Source: Nymphaea colorata
Lineage: Eukaryota > Streptophyta > Magnoliopsida > Nymphaeales > Nymphaeaceae
Assembly (NCBI RefSeq): GCF_008831285.2
Contig: NC_045139.1
Coordinates: forward strand, 3,501,704 to 3,565,703
Length of the DNA: 64,000 nucleotides
Direction: 5' to 3'
This document shows positions 36,514 through 47,560 of the stretch, in pieces (position 1 is the stretch's first letter; each line of letters starts with the position of its first letter). A model generated the notes under the pieces. That model worked only from the letters and a program-made list of their open reading frames with translations. It was not told the DNA's origin and did not search any database. The position numbers and the translations under genes were made by a program.

Positions 36514-36674
36514 TGAATTGGAATACCCCAGAAGTTTAGTCTCGTATCGAAAGCTTTAATGAGATGATTGTCCTGGTTTCTAGCCTTTTTAGGATTGAAA
36601 CCGAAACTGTTAGGGGGCGGGTTGGGATCCGTCGAACCAGGGGCCCGAGCCCAGAAGTGGGTCGAGTTGTTATA
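36514..36674 (+). repeat. TRIM-like 3' LTR
   Basis: 161-bp copy after the AAGGGGAGG purine tract; internal 34-bp deletion relative to the 5' LTR; ends GTTGTTATA. Confidence 0.7.
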
Positions 36675-38099
36675 TAATGAAACTTCAGACGTTTTCCAAT
36701 CTCTCTCTGGTTTATAAGCTAAATGTATGGTTTGAGATTGGATTTGGACTGATCAAACCAGATCTTTCTAGGGCAGCTGTTACAGATTATCATAAAAAAA
36801 TAATTCAGATCCGTCACAAGTTTTGCATCTGAATCCAAATCCCAGCATGAAACTTACTGAAATACGAAACCCAGATACACAAAAAATCAGATGGTTAGTC
36901 GTGGAATCTGATTCAGTTTTGCCGCATTCTTGTTTAAGCTTGAAGCCGACTTGGAGATTTGGACGACAGGTTCAGTACTTGGTGATTTGTCAAACATGTT
37001 TTCAAACATCTTGTTCTTAGCATTATCTCTTCCAAATTCATCGAGTATTGCACTTCAAGACAAAGACTAGGTTGAGAATATCGACATGTGAGAATTTGAT
37101 GTACATAATGTATCTACATGCCACAGTACTAAACAAAGCGAGTATATTTTTTGGCTTTGAACAATTATCCTATTGAACACTCTCATTTTTTGTTCAAATG
37201 TTTGATAAATCTACTCCTATTTTGGAGCAAATGCATTGACCATTCACACCTTGTTCCTAACGCCAAACGGCCCTAAAACTTGCAACCTTGAAAACACGAT
37301 AACAAAGTACATCTCACTTTCCTCATTAAGTTTCTCTTGATTTGTCAATAAAAACCTAACAAAGCATGTTTTCTTTTACAGATGCGATTAGCAGGATGCT
37401 GACTAGTTTATCTCCAGAAGCACGACCTGGCTACTAAACTCTTGACCTCTTTCAATTCAAATGTTTTAAATCCAAATTAACTCCTAATTGGGTAGTTCAA
37501 AGCTCTTATTGGCTTTACAATTCACATATAGCTGCTAGAAACAGTTTCCTTAGACCATGTTTGATTCTGGGAACGCCTCATTACGGAACAGAGCACCTCA
37601 TTTCCTTCCACACTTTCCATGGTAAACCATGAAACAAGTCATTGCTTAATAACCAAAAGAATATCTATGAAGGTGCAAGCTGCGTTCATGAAGGCCCCAC
37701 AAGGACTTGCTCTCACTTGTTCTGTCCCACCTGTTCCGGAACGTGTCCCTGGTAGCTTCCAACCCTGCGACACACTTCTCCTGTAAAAGAAGTCCTTTCA
37801 AGGGTTTTTTATCATTCAGCTGGTCCCCTCCAATATACCATTGACAAGACGTGGTGCATGTATAAGACAAAGTGCTTTATACTGTGAAGCAAAAAGCCAA
37901 TGCGTTGCCATATTTACAGCAGAAAACAAGGAAGTGAAAGCGATGTAAAATTTGGAAGAAGAGGCTGTAGGAACATCGTCAAAATGAATAGGAGGTAAAC
38001 TGGAAGTCTAAATTGTAGTAAGACATGTAGGGAAAAAGAGAAGAAACAAAAAGGAAATAAGACTGCCAAACGATCAAGAACAAGAAATCAGTCGACAGA

Positions 38100-38175
38100 A
38101 AAGCAATTTCTCCACCATGTGAGAAGGGAGTTTCCTCACAGTCTTGTCACTTTCGGGAGGATCACCAAGTTTCCC

Positions 38176-38215
<40 letters not shown>

Positions 38216-38586
38216 TTTATTTGTTTATTTATTTGGGAAGGTGAAGTACTCTGGTTGTCTGCAATGCAAATGCCTTGCATGTGTGAGGTGTGGGAGCATG
38301 CAAACAAACACAGTATTTCAGCTCATCATGTATATATATATACTCAGTTGAAATTTCGCTTTCTATAAAGAAAGCTTATCGCATGGTGGAGAAAGTGTGA
38401 GATTTGAGCATGATAAGAGAAATCAACTCCTAGTGTGTGTTTATTTGTAAATATATATACTCAGATAAAAAGTTGGCTTTCTATATAGAAAACTGGGTGA
38501 TCCTCCTGAAAATGACAAGACTGAGGAAACTGCCTTCTTACATGGTGGAGAACGAGTCCTCTATGAATGGCTAGAGAAATCAACAC

Positions 38587-38642
<56 letters not shown>
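38100..38642. repeat. Cluster of inverted and direct repeats with (TA)n cores
   Basis: The stretch 38107-38180 contains TTTCTCCACCATGTGAGAAG, CTCACAGTCTTGTCACTTTC and GGAGGATCACC. It is repeated in inverted orientation at about 38485-38555: GGTGATCCTCC, AATGACAAGACTGAGG, CTTCTTACATGGTGGAGAA. A third, shorter copy near 38341-38430 is in direct orientation to the second: TACTCAG, GCTTTCTATA, CATGGTGGAGAA, GAGAAATCAAC. (TA)n arrays sit at 38179-38211 and 38588-38642. The layout suggests a fold-back element. Confidence 0.7.
38588..38642. repeat. (TA)n microsatellite
   Basis: About 27 TA units. Confidence 0.95.
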
Positions 38643-38651
<9 letters not shown>

Positions 38652-40641
38652 TTAGATTATTATAAAAACAACATTAAAACCTAAAAAATGATCAATTAAT
38701 ATATACTTTTCATCAACCTTTCATTAATATCATATTGGTAAGGTTAGATTAAAAAAAAAACACTTTAAATATCACATTTAAAGGGTTTGGTTTTGATCCT
38801 GGACCTAATGGTCTGGTTTTTACCCTTATATACACATCTTTGTTACCACTATATGGCGTGTCACCAACTGGCCTGGTGGCGGGGCGGACAAGGGCGGAGT
38901 TAAGATTTTTTTCAAGAGCGGGCTAAACAGTCTAACCTCGAATCCGGTAATATCAAACTAAACCTGAATCTAAAAAATATATTGTACAACTAAATTTTTT
39001 TAATTTTTTTAATGTATTTTTTTTTTTTTGGAGGTGGCCGCGGGTGCTGGTGGATGAGGTAGGGAGGGACTTGAGAAATAAAAGGTTGGGAAGAAAGAAA
39101 TTGTGAAAAAAATAATATAAAATAACAAAGTAAACAACATGTGAACCATTCGATTTAAGGATTGAAAGGTTTAAATATATTGTTTTGACAAATACATACA
39201 AAAGTTATGGTGCAGTTTATATATATATATATATCGTCTGCTTAGGTCTAGAGTTTTGATTTGATTATAAATTGGTGGTTGAGTCACTGACCGTTTTCTT
39301 GACCATTTTAATGAGAAAATTTATTGCCCCAGCGCCCGTTAGCAAAAGATCCATAATGGCTGGACTTTACTCCGGCCCACATACCTGGACTCAGGTCCAT
39401 ACACGACAGTTTTGTTTCCATTATGAGACGGTGTCAGTCTCTCACTGTCCTGACAGTGCCTTTGGCCACCCATTAAAGAATCTATTTTAAGCGTTGATAG
39501 TCTCAAATCATATCCAAGGTTATACTAAAAGATACGTTTTGTAAATCCTCCGTCCACGTTGCATGTAAAAAAATGTGCTGATTTAAAGTTGAATGGAGGA
39601 AATATAACAAAAAAACAAAAAAAATTCTCCCTCCGCCACTTCGTTCTGCATAAAAGCCAAAAATGGCTGTGTCAAAATATCAACTAGTCCATCAACTAAA
39701 TCTACGTGAAAAAAAAAACCTTTTTTTTTCATTTACCCCCTAGGCCATCCAGTTGCTCTCTCTCTCTCTCATGTGTGATGTGAGCCAAATGAGGTCAGCA
39801 AAAGATACCCGACATAATGCAGAGGGTGCTAAATGCTTAATGCAGAGGGTGCTTCTGTGCTGCTGCTATTTTGATACGGGCCTGCCTAATTGAACCTTTG
39901 AGCAGATCAGATCTTCGAAAGCTCGTGCGAAGGTAAATAAGTTGAGCTTTGGACGATCTTATTTGACATTTTTTCGACTCATTAATAGAATTTTGGTCTC
40001 TATAAAGTAAAAACTCTCTCAGTTTAATCTGAAATTGGAATTTTCATTTCAGATGTGTAATCATCAAGAAATCTCAGTGCCTACAGAAGGCAAAGTTTTT
40101 GAAAAGTTGCCAGGGGCAGTTACGGAGAGCCAATACTAGTTAAGCACAGCCAGAGCGCTTTTTTCTCGTGGTGGTGTGACTTTGTTAGATCCATTGAGCG
40201 AGTTTGAACGTCTTCTTTACGTCTTTCTCTTTCTCTCTTTTTCTACTTTATGAATGTTGTGATCTTGCAAAGTACAAAACAATCTTTGGAAACGCCCTTT
40301 GCGTAATAATCCTGCCTCTTGGAAGATAAACGCCCAGCCAAAACCAGAAAGAAAAAGTACATTTCTCTGTCACTTTTTGCGTCAATTCTGCCCCATCATG
40401 GGGTGCATCGTTTTGTCAATTATGACGAACGTATTGGCATTGAATCACCAGTACGCTCTGAAAAGGATCTGTGTGGAGTCTGTGCACCATTTACTACCCT
40501 CCCTTCCTTTTTGTAGGACCAACGCCACAACTACCACCCTCCCTTCTCTGCTTCTTCTGCTCATTCGTTTCTCATACATGGCGTCCCCAAGACTTCGGAA
40601 TCGCATTTGGGCAGCCAGCACCCATAGACAGGCGCCTCCTT

Positions 40642-43600
40642 ATGCGTCCTTCTATCTTGTTCCGCCCGCCTGACGATACGGCCAGGGAGCGGGCGTCCTT
40701 CTTTACGGAGGTGCAGAGGCAGCTGGATTCCGAGGAGGGCGGCGCCTTGCCGGCGGGGCGGCAGGCCACCACCATCCTCGATCTGATGGTAATAAGGGCC
40801 TCTCACAGTAAGATATTGAGGCGCTACAGCCTTGGCACCGCCGTCGGGTTTCGGATGAGGAAGGGCGCTCTCACTGACGTACCTGCCATATTGGTTTTCG
40901 TCTCCCGGAAGGTTAACAGGCGATGGTTGTTGGATTGCCAAGTCTTGCCAACAAAGCTTGTGGTATTGGTTTCGCCGTTGGAATTTTTTAGTGCCAAGTT
41001 GGGAGTTTTTAATTATTGAATACGATTCATGCTAATGTTGGGGTTTTAGGTTGTTGGATTTGGATAATAACATGTAAGGGTTTTATGTGTTAAATTTATG
41101 GTGCCTTGTGCTTTTTACTTTCGTATGCCATAATATTGTATGGAGTTTTCATTGTTGATTGAGTGTTTTACAGAACGACGCCTGGGTTATGCATTCATTT
41201 GCTTTTGTTGGCGCCGTTTTGGGAGCTGTAGTTTTGATTTGGTTAATGCCCTGGCGGGGATTTTACTTCTCAAGTGCATCACAGGCTAAAGATGCTATGC
41301 GAGTCTAAAAACCTTCGCGTTAATTATCGAAGAGCCGATTGTACAGTGCCTTGAATGATTGAATCACGTCATGGCTTAGATATAGAAGCTCTGTTCTTCA
41401 TATTTTCCCTCCTGTTGTATAACATGTAGACAACGTAATGGCTTTCTTTTTCGCTTTTTGTATCTGTCAACGTGAATGATAGTTGGAATATGATGATTAG
41501 TGTGTCTTAGTTTTTCTCCTGAGAGTGATTCTTTTCCAGTTTTCTTGTCTAGGGTCCTGGAGGCATTTGGTGTGACGTGGACGTTGTGGAATTCTCTTAC
41601 TATACTTCGCATGCTTCAACATCAAGGGAGCAAGTTTACACGGAGCTTGTAGAGGGCCTAAGAGGAAGTGATCCACAAATTGGTCCTGGTTCTCAGGTGT
41701 CTCTATTGTTGCTCGATAATACATCCTAACTCTTTCACTGCAAAATTTCACCATTAGTTTATAAAAAAAAATTCAAAGAATTCCCTTCTTTTTCACGTTA
41801 GATTTCTCCTTCAGACTTACCAGTTCCAGTTATGTTGTCCTCCATTTGCTTGATACCAAGAGTCTTTTAAATATTTTTGCATTATGTGAAGTATTGGTTT
41901 TTCTCATGCTAAAGCAAATGAACACCATTACTAGAAGTGTTTAATCAATTGTTTTTAGATGTGGGCTGTTATTGTTGACTTGCAGCAGACTATTCTGTTT
42001 CACTCGCCTCTCATCTCATTGACAGATGTGTTTTCTGCAAAAGCCATGTAAGATGCTTTTGCATTAGATGATCTGTTGTTGGTGTCCTTAAATCTGTTTA
42101 CAAATGCGTCGCGCTGTGTTGCTTGCACTAACTGCACATGCGTGCATTTCTGAGACTCTGACCTGTACCATCACCATGTGCTTTGATAGAAGGATCATTT
42201 TCCATTTGGATTTATATTTAACATGATGATGATGGCAGTTTGTTGGCCTTGACCATGGATTAAATGTGATCAATTTGCCCTTTTTGTTGTTGTTTTAATT
42301 TTCAGTTAGTATATCATATTTGTATCCATAGAGGAAAAGCCTCTATGTGAGCCTCCCCAAAAAGTTTAGAAAATTTTGTTTGATTCGTTATCAGGTTTCG
42401 AGTCAAGAAACTTATGGAACTCTTGGAATGATAGTAAGAAGCCGAATTGATTCTCATCAAGTTGGATTTTTGACGAATCGTCATGTTGCTGTGGACTTGG
42501 ACCATGCCAGTCAAAAGATGTTCCATCCTCTACCACCTAATCTTGGGCCAGGTGTCTGTCTGGGTGCTGTTGAGAGAACAACTTCATTTGTTAAAGATAA
42601 ACTTTGGTATGGCATTTTTGCTAGCAGGAGTCCAGGTTAGTTCTTGAACTTGCACTGTAGCACTCTGTGCTTTTCTTATATGAAACAAATATGTACGACA
42701 CAGACATCCACTGTTTTGCCTCAGTGCCTTCTGATATTGCAGTAAACTACATCGAGTGACATTCTTGCACTCATATGGCAAAGCCAACTTCTGCTGTGGC
42801 TGCTGTTCTCTCGTCCTATTTTGGTACTTGTCATTCAAAATTTGATATTATCCAAAGTTATGCTTATCAAAAATGGTGGATAATTGTCCATTTGGTGCAC
42901 ATCGTCTTACAGGGCATTTTAAGTTTTAGTTCTTCTCATGATTGACTTATCAAAGTTTAACGTATGTTTTGGGAATATGCAGAAACATTTGTGCGAGCAG
43001 ACGGAGCTTTTGTCCCATTTGCGGACAGCTTCGATTTAAGTAAAGTGACAACCTCAGTCAAGGGAGTGGGTGACATGGGGGAGGTCATACACGTTGATCT
43101 ACAAGCACCTATTGGCACCATTATTGGCAAACCTGTTGTGAAAGTTGGAAGGAGCTCGGGCCTTACTAAAGGCATGATTCTTGCATATGCTCTGGAATAT
43201 AATGATGACAAAGGGATCTGTTATTTCACAGATTTTCTTGTCATTGGAGAAGATGGGCAGACATTTGACCTTGAAGGTGACAGTGGTAGTCTCATTCTCA
43301 TTGTTGATGATGGTTTAGAAAAGCCCAGGCCTATAGGCATCATATGGGGTGGCACTGAAAATCGAGGACGCCTCAAGCTTAAGGATGGATTGGGTCTCTG
43401 CAGTTGGACTAGTGCTGTTGATCTTGGCCGCCTTCTTAATCTGCTTGAGCTAGATTTGGTCACTAGAGATGAAGAACTTCAAGGTTAAAAGATCTCCTGG
43501 CTTGGAATATGGGGCAGTCCTAAACTTCATATGGTTCTCATATGACAGGCTATGGTCGTCCTTGCTGTAAAGGACGTGTGATTCTGGGCATGATAGCACC

Positions 43601-44366
43601 TCTTTTTTTTTTTTTCCAATTCAGGTTCCAATTTTAACCACATGCCTTTAGCGGTCCTCTCTGATATTTGCATCTTTTTAGTAATTTGTATAATTTTATA
43701 CTTTGTAGTGATATTATTGTCAACCTCAGAATTAACCTTACAAATGTAAAGTGACTCTTTTGTCCAAAAGATTTAGTAAGCAAAACTTCTCTTCTAAATA
43801 ATGATCACGCAAATTTTTATGAGATTCGGGTTGGAGGGAGATGGAAGGTTGACCTTCTTCACAAACATTTTATATATTTTGTGATATGAACTTGCTTAAC
43901 TTATTATTCCAACCAGACTCGGTGATTGTTCCATTTTCAAAGCATTTAAGTTGCCAGAATAGTATTCAATATGCGACATTCTAACTGCTGTTAAGTGTTG
44001 GTTTAACTTCTTGCCGTCTGTTGTATGTCTCAACTCTTTTATTTAGTTTGGGAGATTGGTATCTTGGGCTAAACTGATAGCATTTTCCTTAAGCATGTGA
44101 TGTAGGGCCTTGTCATCAATTCCACCTATATTGAAGTTTTGGTGTCACATTTAGGTTGAACTAGTCAATAGGTTATTGATTTACTCCTTGTTAGTTATGA
44201 GTACCATAATGCTTTTCTGTTAATAATCATATTTTCTTTCCTTTTAGCCTGCTTTTCTCTTGGATTTACAATTTCTATGTATCGAAAGCATAAATCATGT
44301 AGCCCATTCTTCCATGTTTGTGCACATGCGTGCATGAATAGACATATATAATCTATTTGCATTCTC

Positions 44367-44441
<75 letters not shown>

Positions 44442-45039
44442 AATTGTTGTGGTATTTTATTTCATTTCCGTTGGAAGGTCCTCCTATGTCTAGTTTGCCT
44501 GTTCCCTAGCCACCGGTTAGTGCATTGGACTACTTGGACCTAACCTACTATTTCTCATTCTTGTGCTTCAGGCTTGATACTTTTTGCTCATCTTTCATGC
44601 AGCATGTTTCAATAACTTGACTACTCGTGATGCAGAAGCTATGGAAGAGAAAGAATGCATATCAAATGCAGCATCTGTTGAGGAGGCACCTCCTAAAGGT
44701 TGCACCTCGCCAATTACATCAACCACTGGACAATCCAGGTAAGCTTCGTTTGAACTTACTACATCAAGGAAATTTATCCCTGCGCCCTAAAATAGTGATG
44801 CGAACTACTGTTTCACCGAAGTGATTTCCTCACCCGGTTGACAGGGACATCGCTAATGTGGAGCACCAGTTGATGCAGGACTCCCATGCCTTCTTTGAGC
44901 AGACAAATTTAAGCAGAAATCTGTTTCCTGAAAATATATCGGGGTAAGAGATGTTAAGCACAGTCTAAATGATGATGTCTCCATTTCATTTCCAACTATA
45001 AACAGATGGGGGATCAACAGTTGTCAAGTTAGCTGCTAA
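40642..45039 (+). CDS. NAL1-type trypsin-fold serine protease
   Basis: Seven exons join in frame: 40642-40962, 41553-41696, 42395-42635, 42983-43483, 44636-44738, 44845-44943 and 45006-45039 (TAA), 480 aa. The core strongly matches the rice NARROW LEAF1 family: TILDLMVIRASHSKILRRYS, GPGGIWCDVDVVEFSYY, MFHPLPPNLGPGVCLGAVER, YNDDKGICYFTDFLV and RPIGIIWGGTENRGRLKL. By remembered rice numbering (triad H234, D291, S385), the equivalents are H185 (in TNRHVAVD), D242 (in VRADGAF) and S336 (in LEGDSGSL), with identical spacing. The residue before the catalytic His is Arg. The protein is shorter than rice NAL1 (582 aa). Its N-terminus lacks the usual Ser-rich leader, and after EELQ the tail (exons 5-7) is not recognisable as NAL1. 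The start at 40642 is the only in-frame ATG before the core; a further 5' exon is possible. Family members control leaf width and vascular patterning. Confidence 0.88.
44369..44438. repeat. (TA)n microsatellite in the fourth intron of the NAL1-like gene
   Basis: About 35 TA units within the 1.15-kb intron between exons 4 and 5. Confidence 0.95.
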
Positions 45040-46120
45040 CTCTAACTGTGTCAACAAATTGTTGAGTTGGCTATCTCTAGTAAAGTCTTCAAGGCCATCG
45101 AGGTGAGTTCTACATTCCACTGATATAGATTATTTTACGACACTTTGCAGTTGATAACGTTGTCTAAACTAGTTTTATGTTTTTTGGGTTTTTGTCCAGG
45201 TGTTCGCATATAAGTTTCATATACTCTTTGATTTTCTTGAGACGATTGATGTTGGAAAAGTATTGGAAAACCATACTCAGTTATTGGCTTCATTGGATTA
45301 ATTGAATTTATGGGAACTAAATGATGAATCTGTTGTACCACACTCTCCAAGCGAATTAAATGAATCTCTCTCTCCCTCCCTCCTGTGTTCATGTCGAACT
45401 GCTGTTCTGCTACTGGACCAATGTATCTTTGGTTGAGCATGTTGTATAACCAGAAACTCATCTCATGATTGACAAAAGACAACAACTGAAGCACTGACGT
45501 AAAACGAAGCAAAAGAGAAGATAGAAGCAGGAAACAAGAAGAATAAAGGAAATCCATGGATGTGGATAACTGTAATAAGTCAATATTATGTTTTGGTTCC
45601 AACAGATATAAAATCAGAAACCTTATTTTGTTTTCCAAACGTTAATTCTCGAGTCTAATTTTGCCTATAATTTAAAAAAAATGATCATTTTTTCCCCTTT
45701 CTACAGGCATATTGTGAAAAAATTGTTAATCAAGGACCTGAGTGAACGTCCATTAACTTGTGAAACGAAAAAAATCAGCTGCAATTTCTTTTCAATATTT
45801 CCGTCGGCGAACTTGATTACTTTGATCCTCAGCAGCCACCGGTCCTCTTGATGCAGGTGGCTTTGACGTTGTCGAGGAATGTAATGCTGTATATACCACC
45901 TTCTTTTTTCTGTTGAATAAAAGGATAGGAGCCTTCTCCCAGCCGCTCCTTCATTGGAACTGAATTACATGACTGCCGCTTTTTGCCAATATGTTTTTGT
46001 TTCTCCTGTTAACGAAAGTTTATTTCAAATACTTATTTGACAGTTCTTACTTGAAAGAGAAGTATAGCTCTTTTTAAGAAATTGTGAACCGTAGCTTCTC
46101 TTTTGAAATAGTGACCGTAG
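45040..46120. other. Spacer between the NAL1-like gene and the chromovirus
   Basis: Putative 3' UTR and flank. A - strand frame of 167 codons at 45135-45638 shows no domain and no codon pattern I would trust. Confidence 0.5.
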
Positions 46121-46125
46121 TTATG

Positions 46126-46375
46126 TGTCAGTAGTAGAAAATTAGGGAACCGTAGAGCACCTTTTAGTAAAAAGCCAAAGGTGTAGTTATAATAAGACCT
46201 CTTCATCGGGTCCCCTTGTGGGTCGACCCCATATCCCGAGTTCTCTTATAGAGTCTGTAATTACGAGTGTTTGGGTATTGATCAGGAGGTTGAAAGAAGT
46301 TCCTCCCACGCTGCGTTGGGAAGGTCTGCCTCTTAACTATTCTGCTGGGCAAAGTTTAGGGAGGTCTGCATAACA
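46126..46375 (+). repeat. 5' LTR
   Basis: Starts TGTCAGTAGTAG and ends GCATAACA. It shares AACCGTAGAGCACCTTTTAG, TCTGTAATTACGAGTGTTTG and AACTATTCTGCTGGG with the 3' LTR. Confidence 0.9.
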
Positions 46376-46419
46376 AGGTATCAGAGTCGTCGAACCTGGG
46401 GAAGAAGGAGACCAAGGAG

Positions 46420-47560
46420 ATGGCCGGGCGAGACACCTTGGCACTGTTGGAAGGGCTGCGGCAGCAGACTGAGGAATCCCGGCAGCTTGTGCCCAATCAC
46501 TTGGAGACAGTGGTGAAGAATTGCAGCGAAATGGGGCAACGGTTAGAAGAAGTGGTTCATTGGATGCAGACGATGATGCACTCAGTCTTGGTAGAGCAGC
46601 AGGCCTTGGGCGCGATGTTCAGAGAGTTGCTCCACAAGGTAAGTTCAGAAACCCATTCTAAGAATGCCTCACCTTCTCGTCATTCCCCTCTGCCTCCCTT
46701 ACCTCCAGACGACCCGCACAATCACCGTGGGACTGCAGGAGATTGTCTGATGCAGGGTCAGACCTCACTATTCAAAATCCCCAAAATGGATTTTCCGAAA
46801 TTCACAGAGGACGACCCAATCAGCTGGCTGTTCACGGCTGAGCTATATTTCGAATGTCAAGCAATTCCTGCGGAGCAACACGTGAGTCACGCCGCTGTGC
46901 ATATGGAAGGACCAGCGATCAGATGGTTTCGTTGGATGGTGCTTCAGCAAGGGTGACCCACCTTGGAGCAATTCGTGGATGCTATTACAATGAGATTCAG
47001 CCCCTCTGTGTACATAGATTTTAATGTGGAACTTTCCAAGATTAAGTAGACGTCCACAGCAATGGAGGATCAAGTCCATTTCAAGGAAATAAGTAACATG
47101 CTGAGGGGCTGGCCGCAAGAGGCGCTGCTAGGGGCATTCGTCGATGGCTTGAAGGACGAACTGCGGATTGAAGTTCAAGTAGCAAAACCAAAATATCTAC
47201 TAGAAGGCTTTGAGTTGGCTCGAATTGCTGAAGACAAGTCCCTTAGATTGAACGCTGGAACGAAGCAGAATAGAAGTGGACGTCTGATGTTCGGTCGACT
47301 TAACCTGCCCAGTAAGAAGAAGAGTGACGCCCCTGCGGTAGTGAAGAAGGAGGACATGATAGTGGTAATCAAGAAATTAAATCCAGAACAAATTAAAGAT
47401 CGTCGACGCTGTGGACTATGTTTCCATTGCAATAAGCGATGGAGCCCCAATCATGTCTGTCGAAAACTGCACGTGCACCTGGTAGAAGTGAACGATGAGG
47501 GCGAAACAACAGAGGAAGAAGGAGAAGAGGTCTCAAAAGAAGAGGAGTTGGCAGAAGAAG
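46420..47560 (+). pseudogene. gag region with zinc knuckle (two in-frame stops)
   Basis: One frame from ATG 46420 is interrupted by TGA at 46954 and TAG at 47047. The N-terminal part is a coiled-coil-like Gln/Glu-rich stretch, then FPKFTEDDPISWL, typical of plant gypsy capsid, and [20 protein letters not shown]. The C-terminal part holds a C-X2-C-X7-H-X-C zinc knuckle ([14 protein letters not shown], about 47422-47463) and an acidic Glu-rich linker. Confidence 0.85.

Larger units (their letters stand above)
36255..36674 (+). mobile_element. TRIM-like miniature LTR retroelement
   Basis: Two similar direct repeats flank an internal part of only about 69 bp. LTR 1 is 36255-36444, starting TGTAACACCCCAGAAGTTTA. 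LTR 2 is 36514-36674, starting TGAATTGGAATACCCCAGAA. They share GATGATTGTCCTGGTT, AGGATTGAAACCGAAACTG and GGGATCCGTCGAACCAGGGG; LTR 2 lacks about 34 bp (36289-36323 of LTR 1). Just after LTR 1 is GTATCAGAGC, matching the plant initiator-Met tRNA primer-binding site. Just before LTR 2 is a purine tract, AAGGGGAGG. The flanks TAACG (36250-36254) and TAATG (36675-36679) look like a 5-bp target duplication with one mutation. These are the hallmarks of TRIM elements, which are non-coding and mobilised in trans. Confidence 0.75.
36680..40641. other. Gene-poor spacer and upstream region of the NAL1-like gene
   Basis: No gene assembled. It contains the inverted/direct repeat cluster at 38100-38642, (TA)n arrays, a short CT run at about 39756-39768 and a GA/CT-rich stretch near 40225. 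The last 300 bp rise in GC and may hold the promoter and 5' UTR of the next gene; no promoter element can be placed with confidence. Confidence 0.45.

Noticed and set aside
40561-40941. 126-codon - strand frame
   Set aside because: Antisense shadow of the NAL1-like exon 1.
45135-45638. 167-codon - strand frame
   Set aside because: No domain recognised, no supporting splice structure; likely chance in AT-rich DNA.
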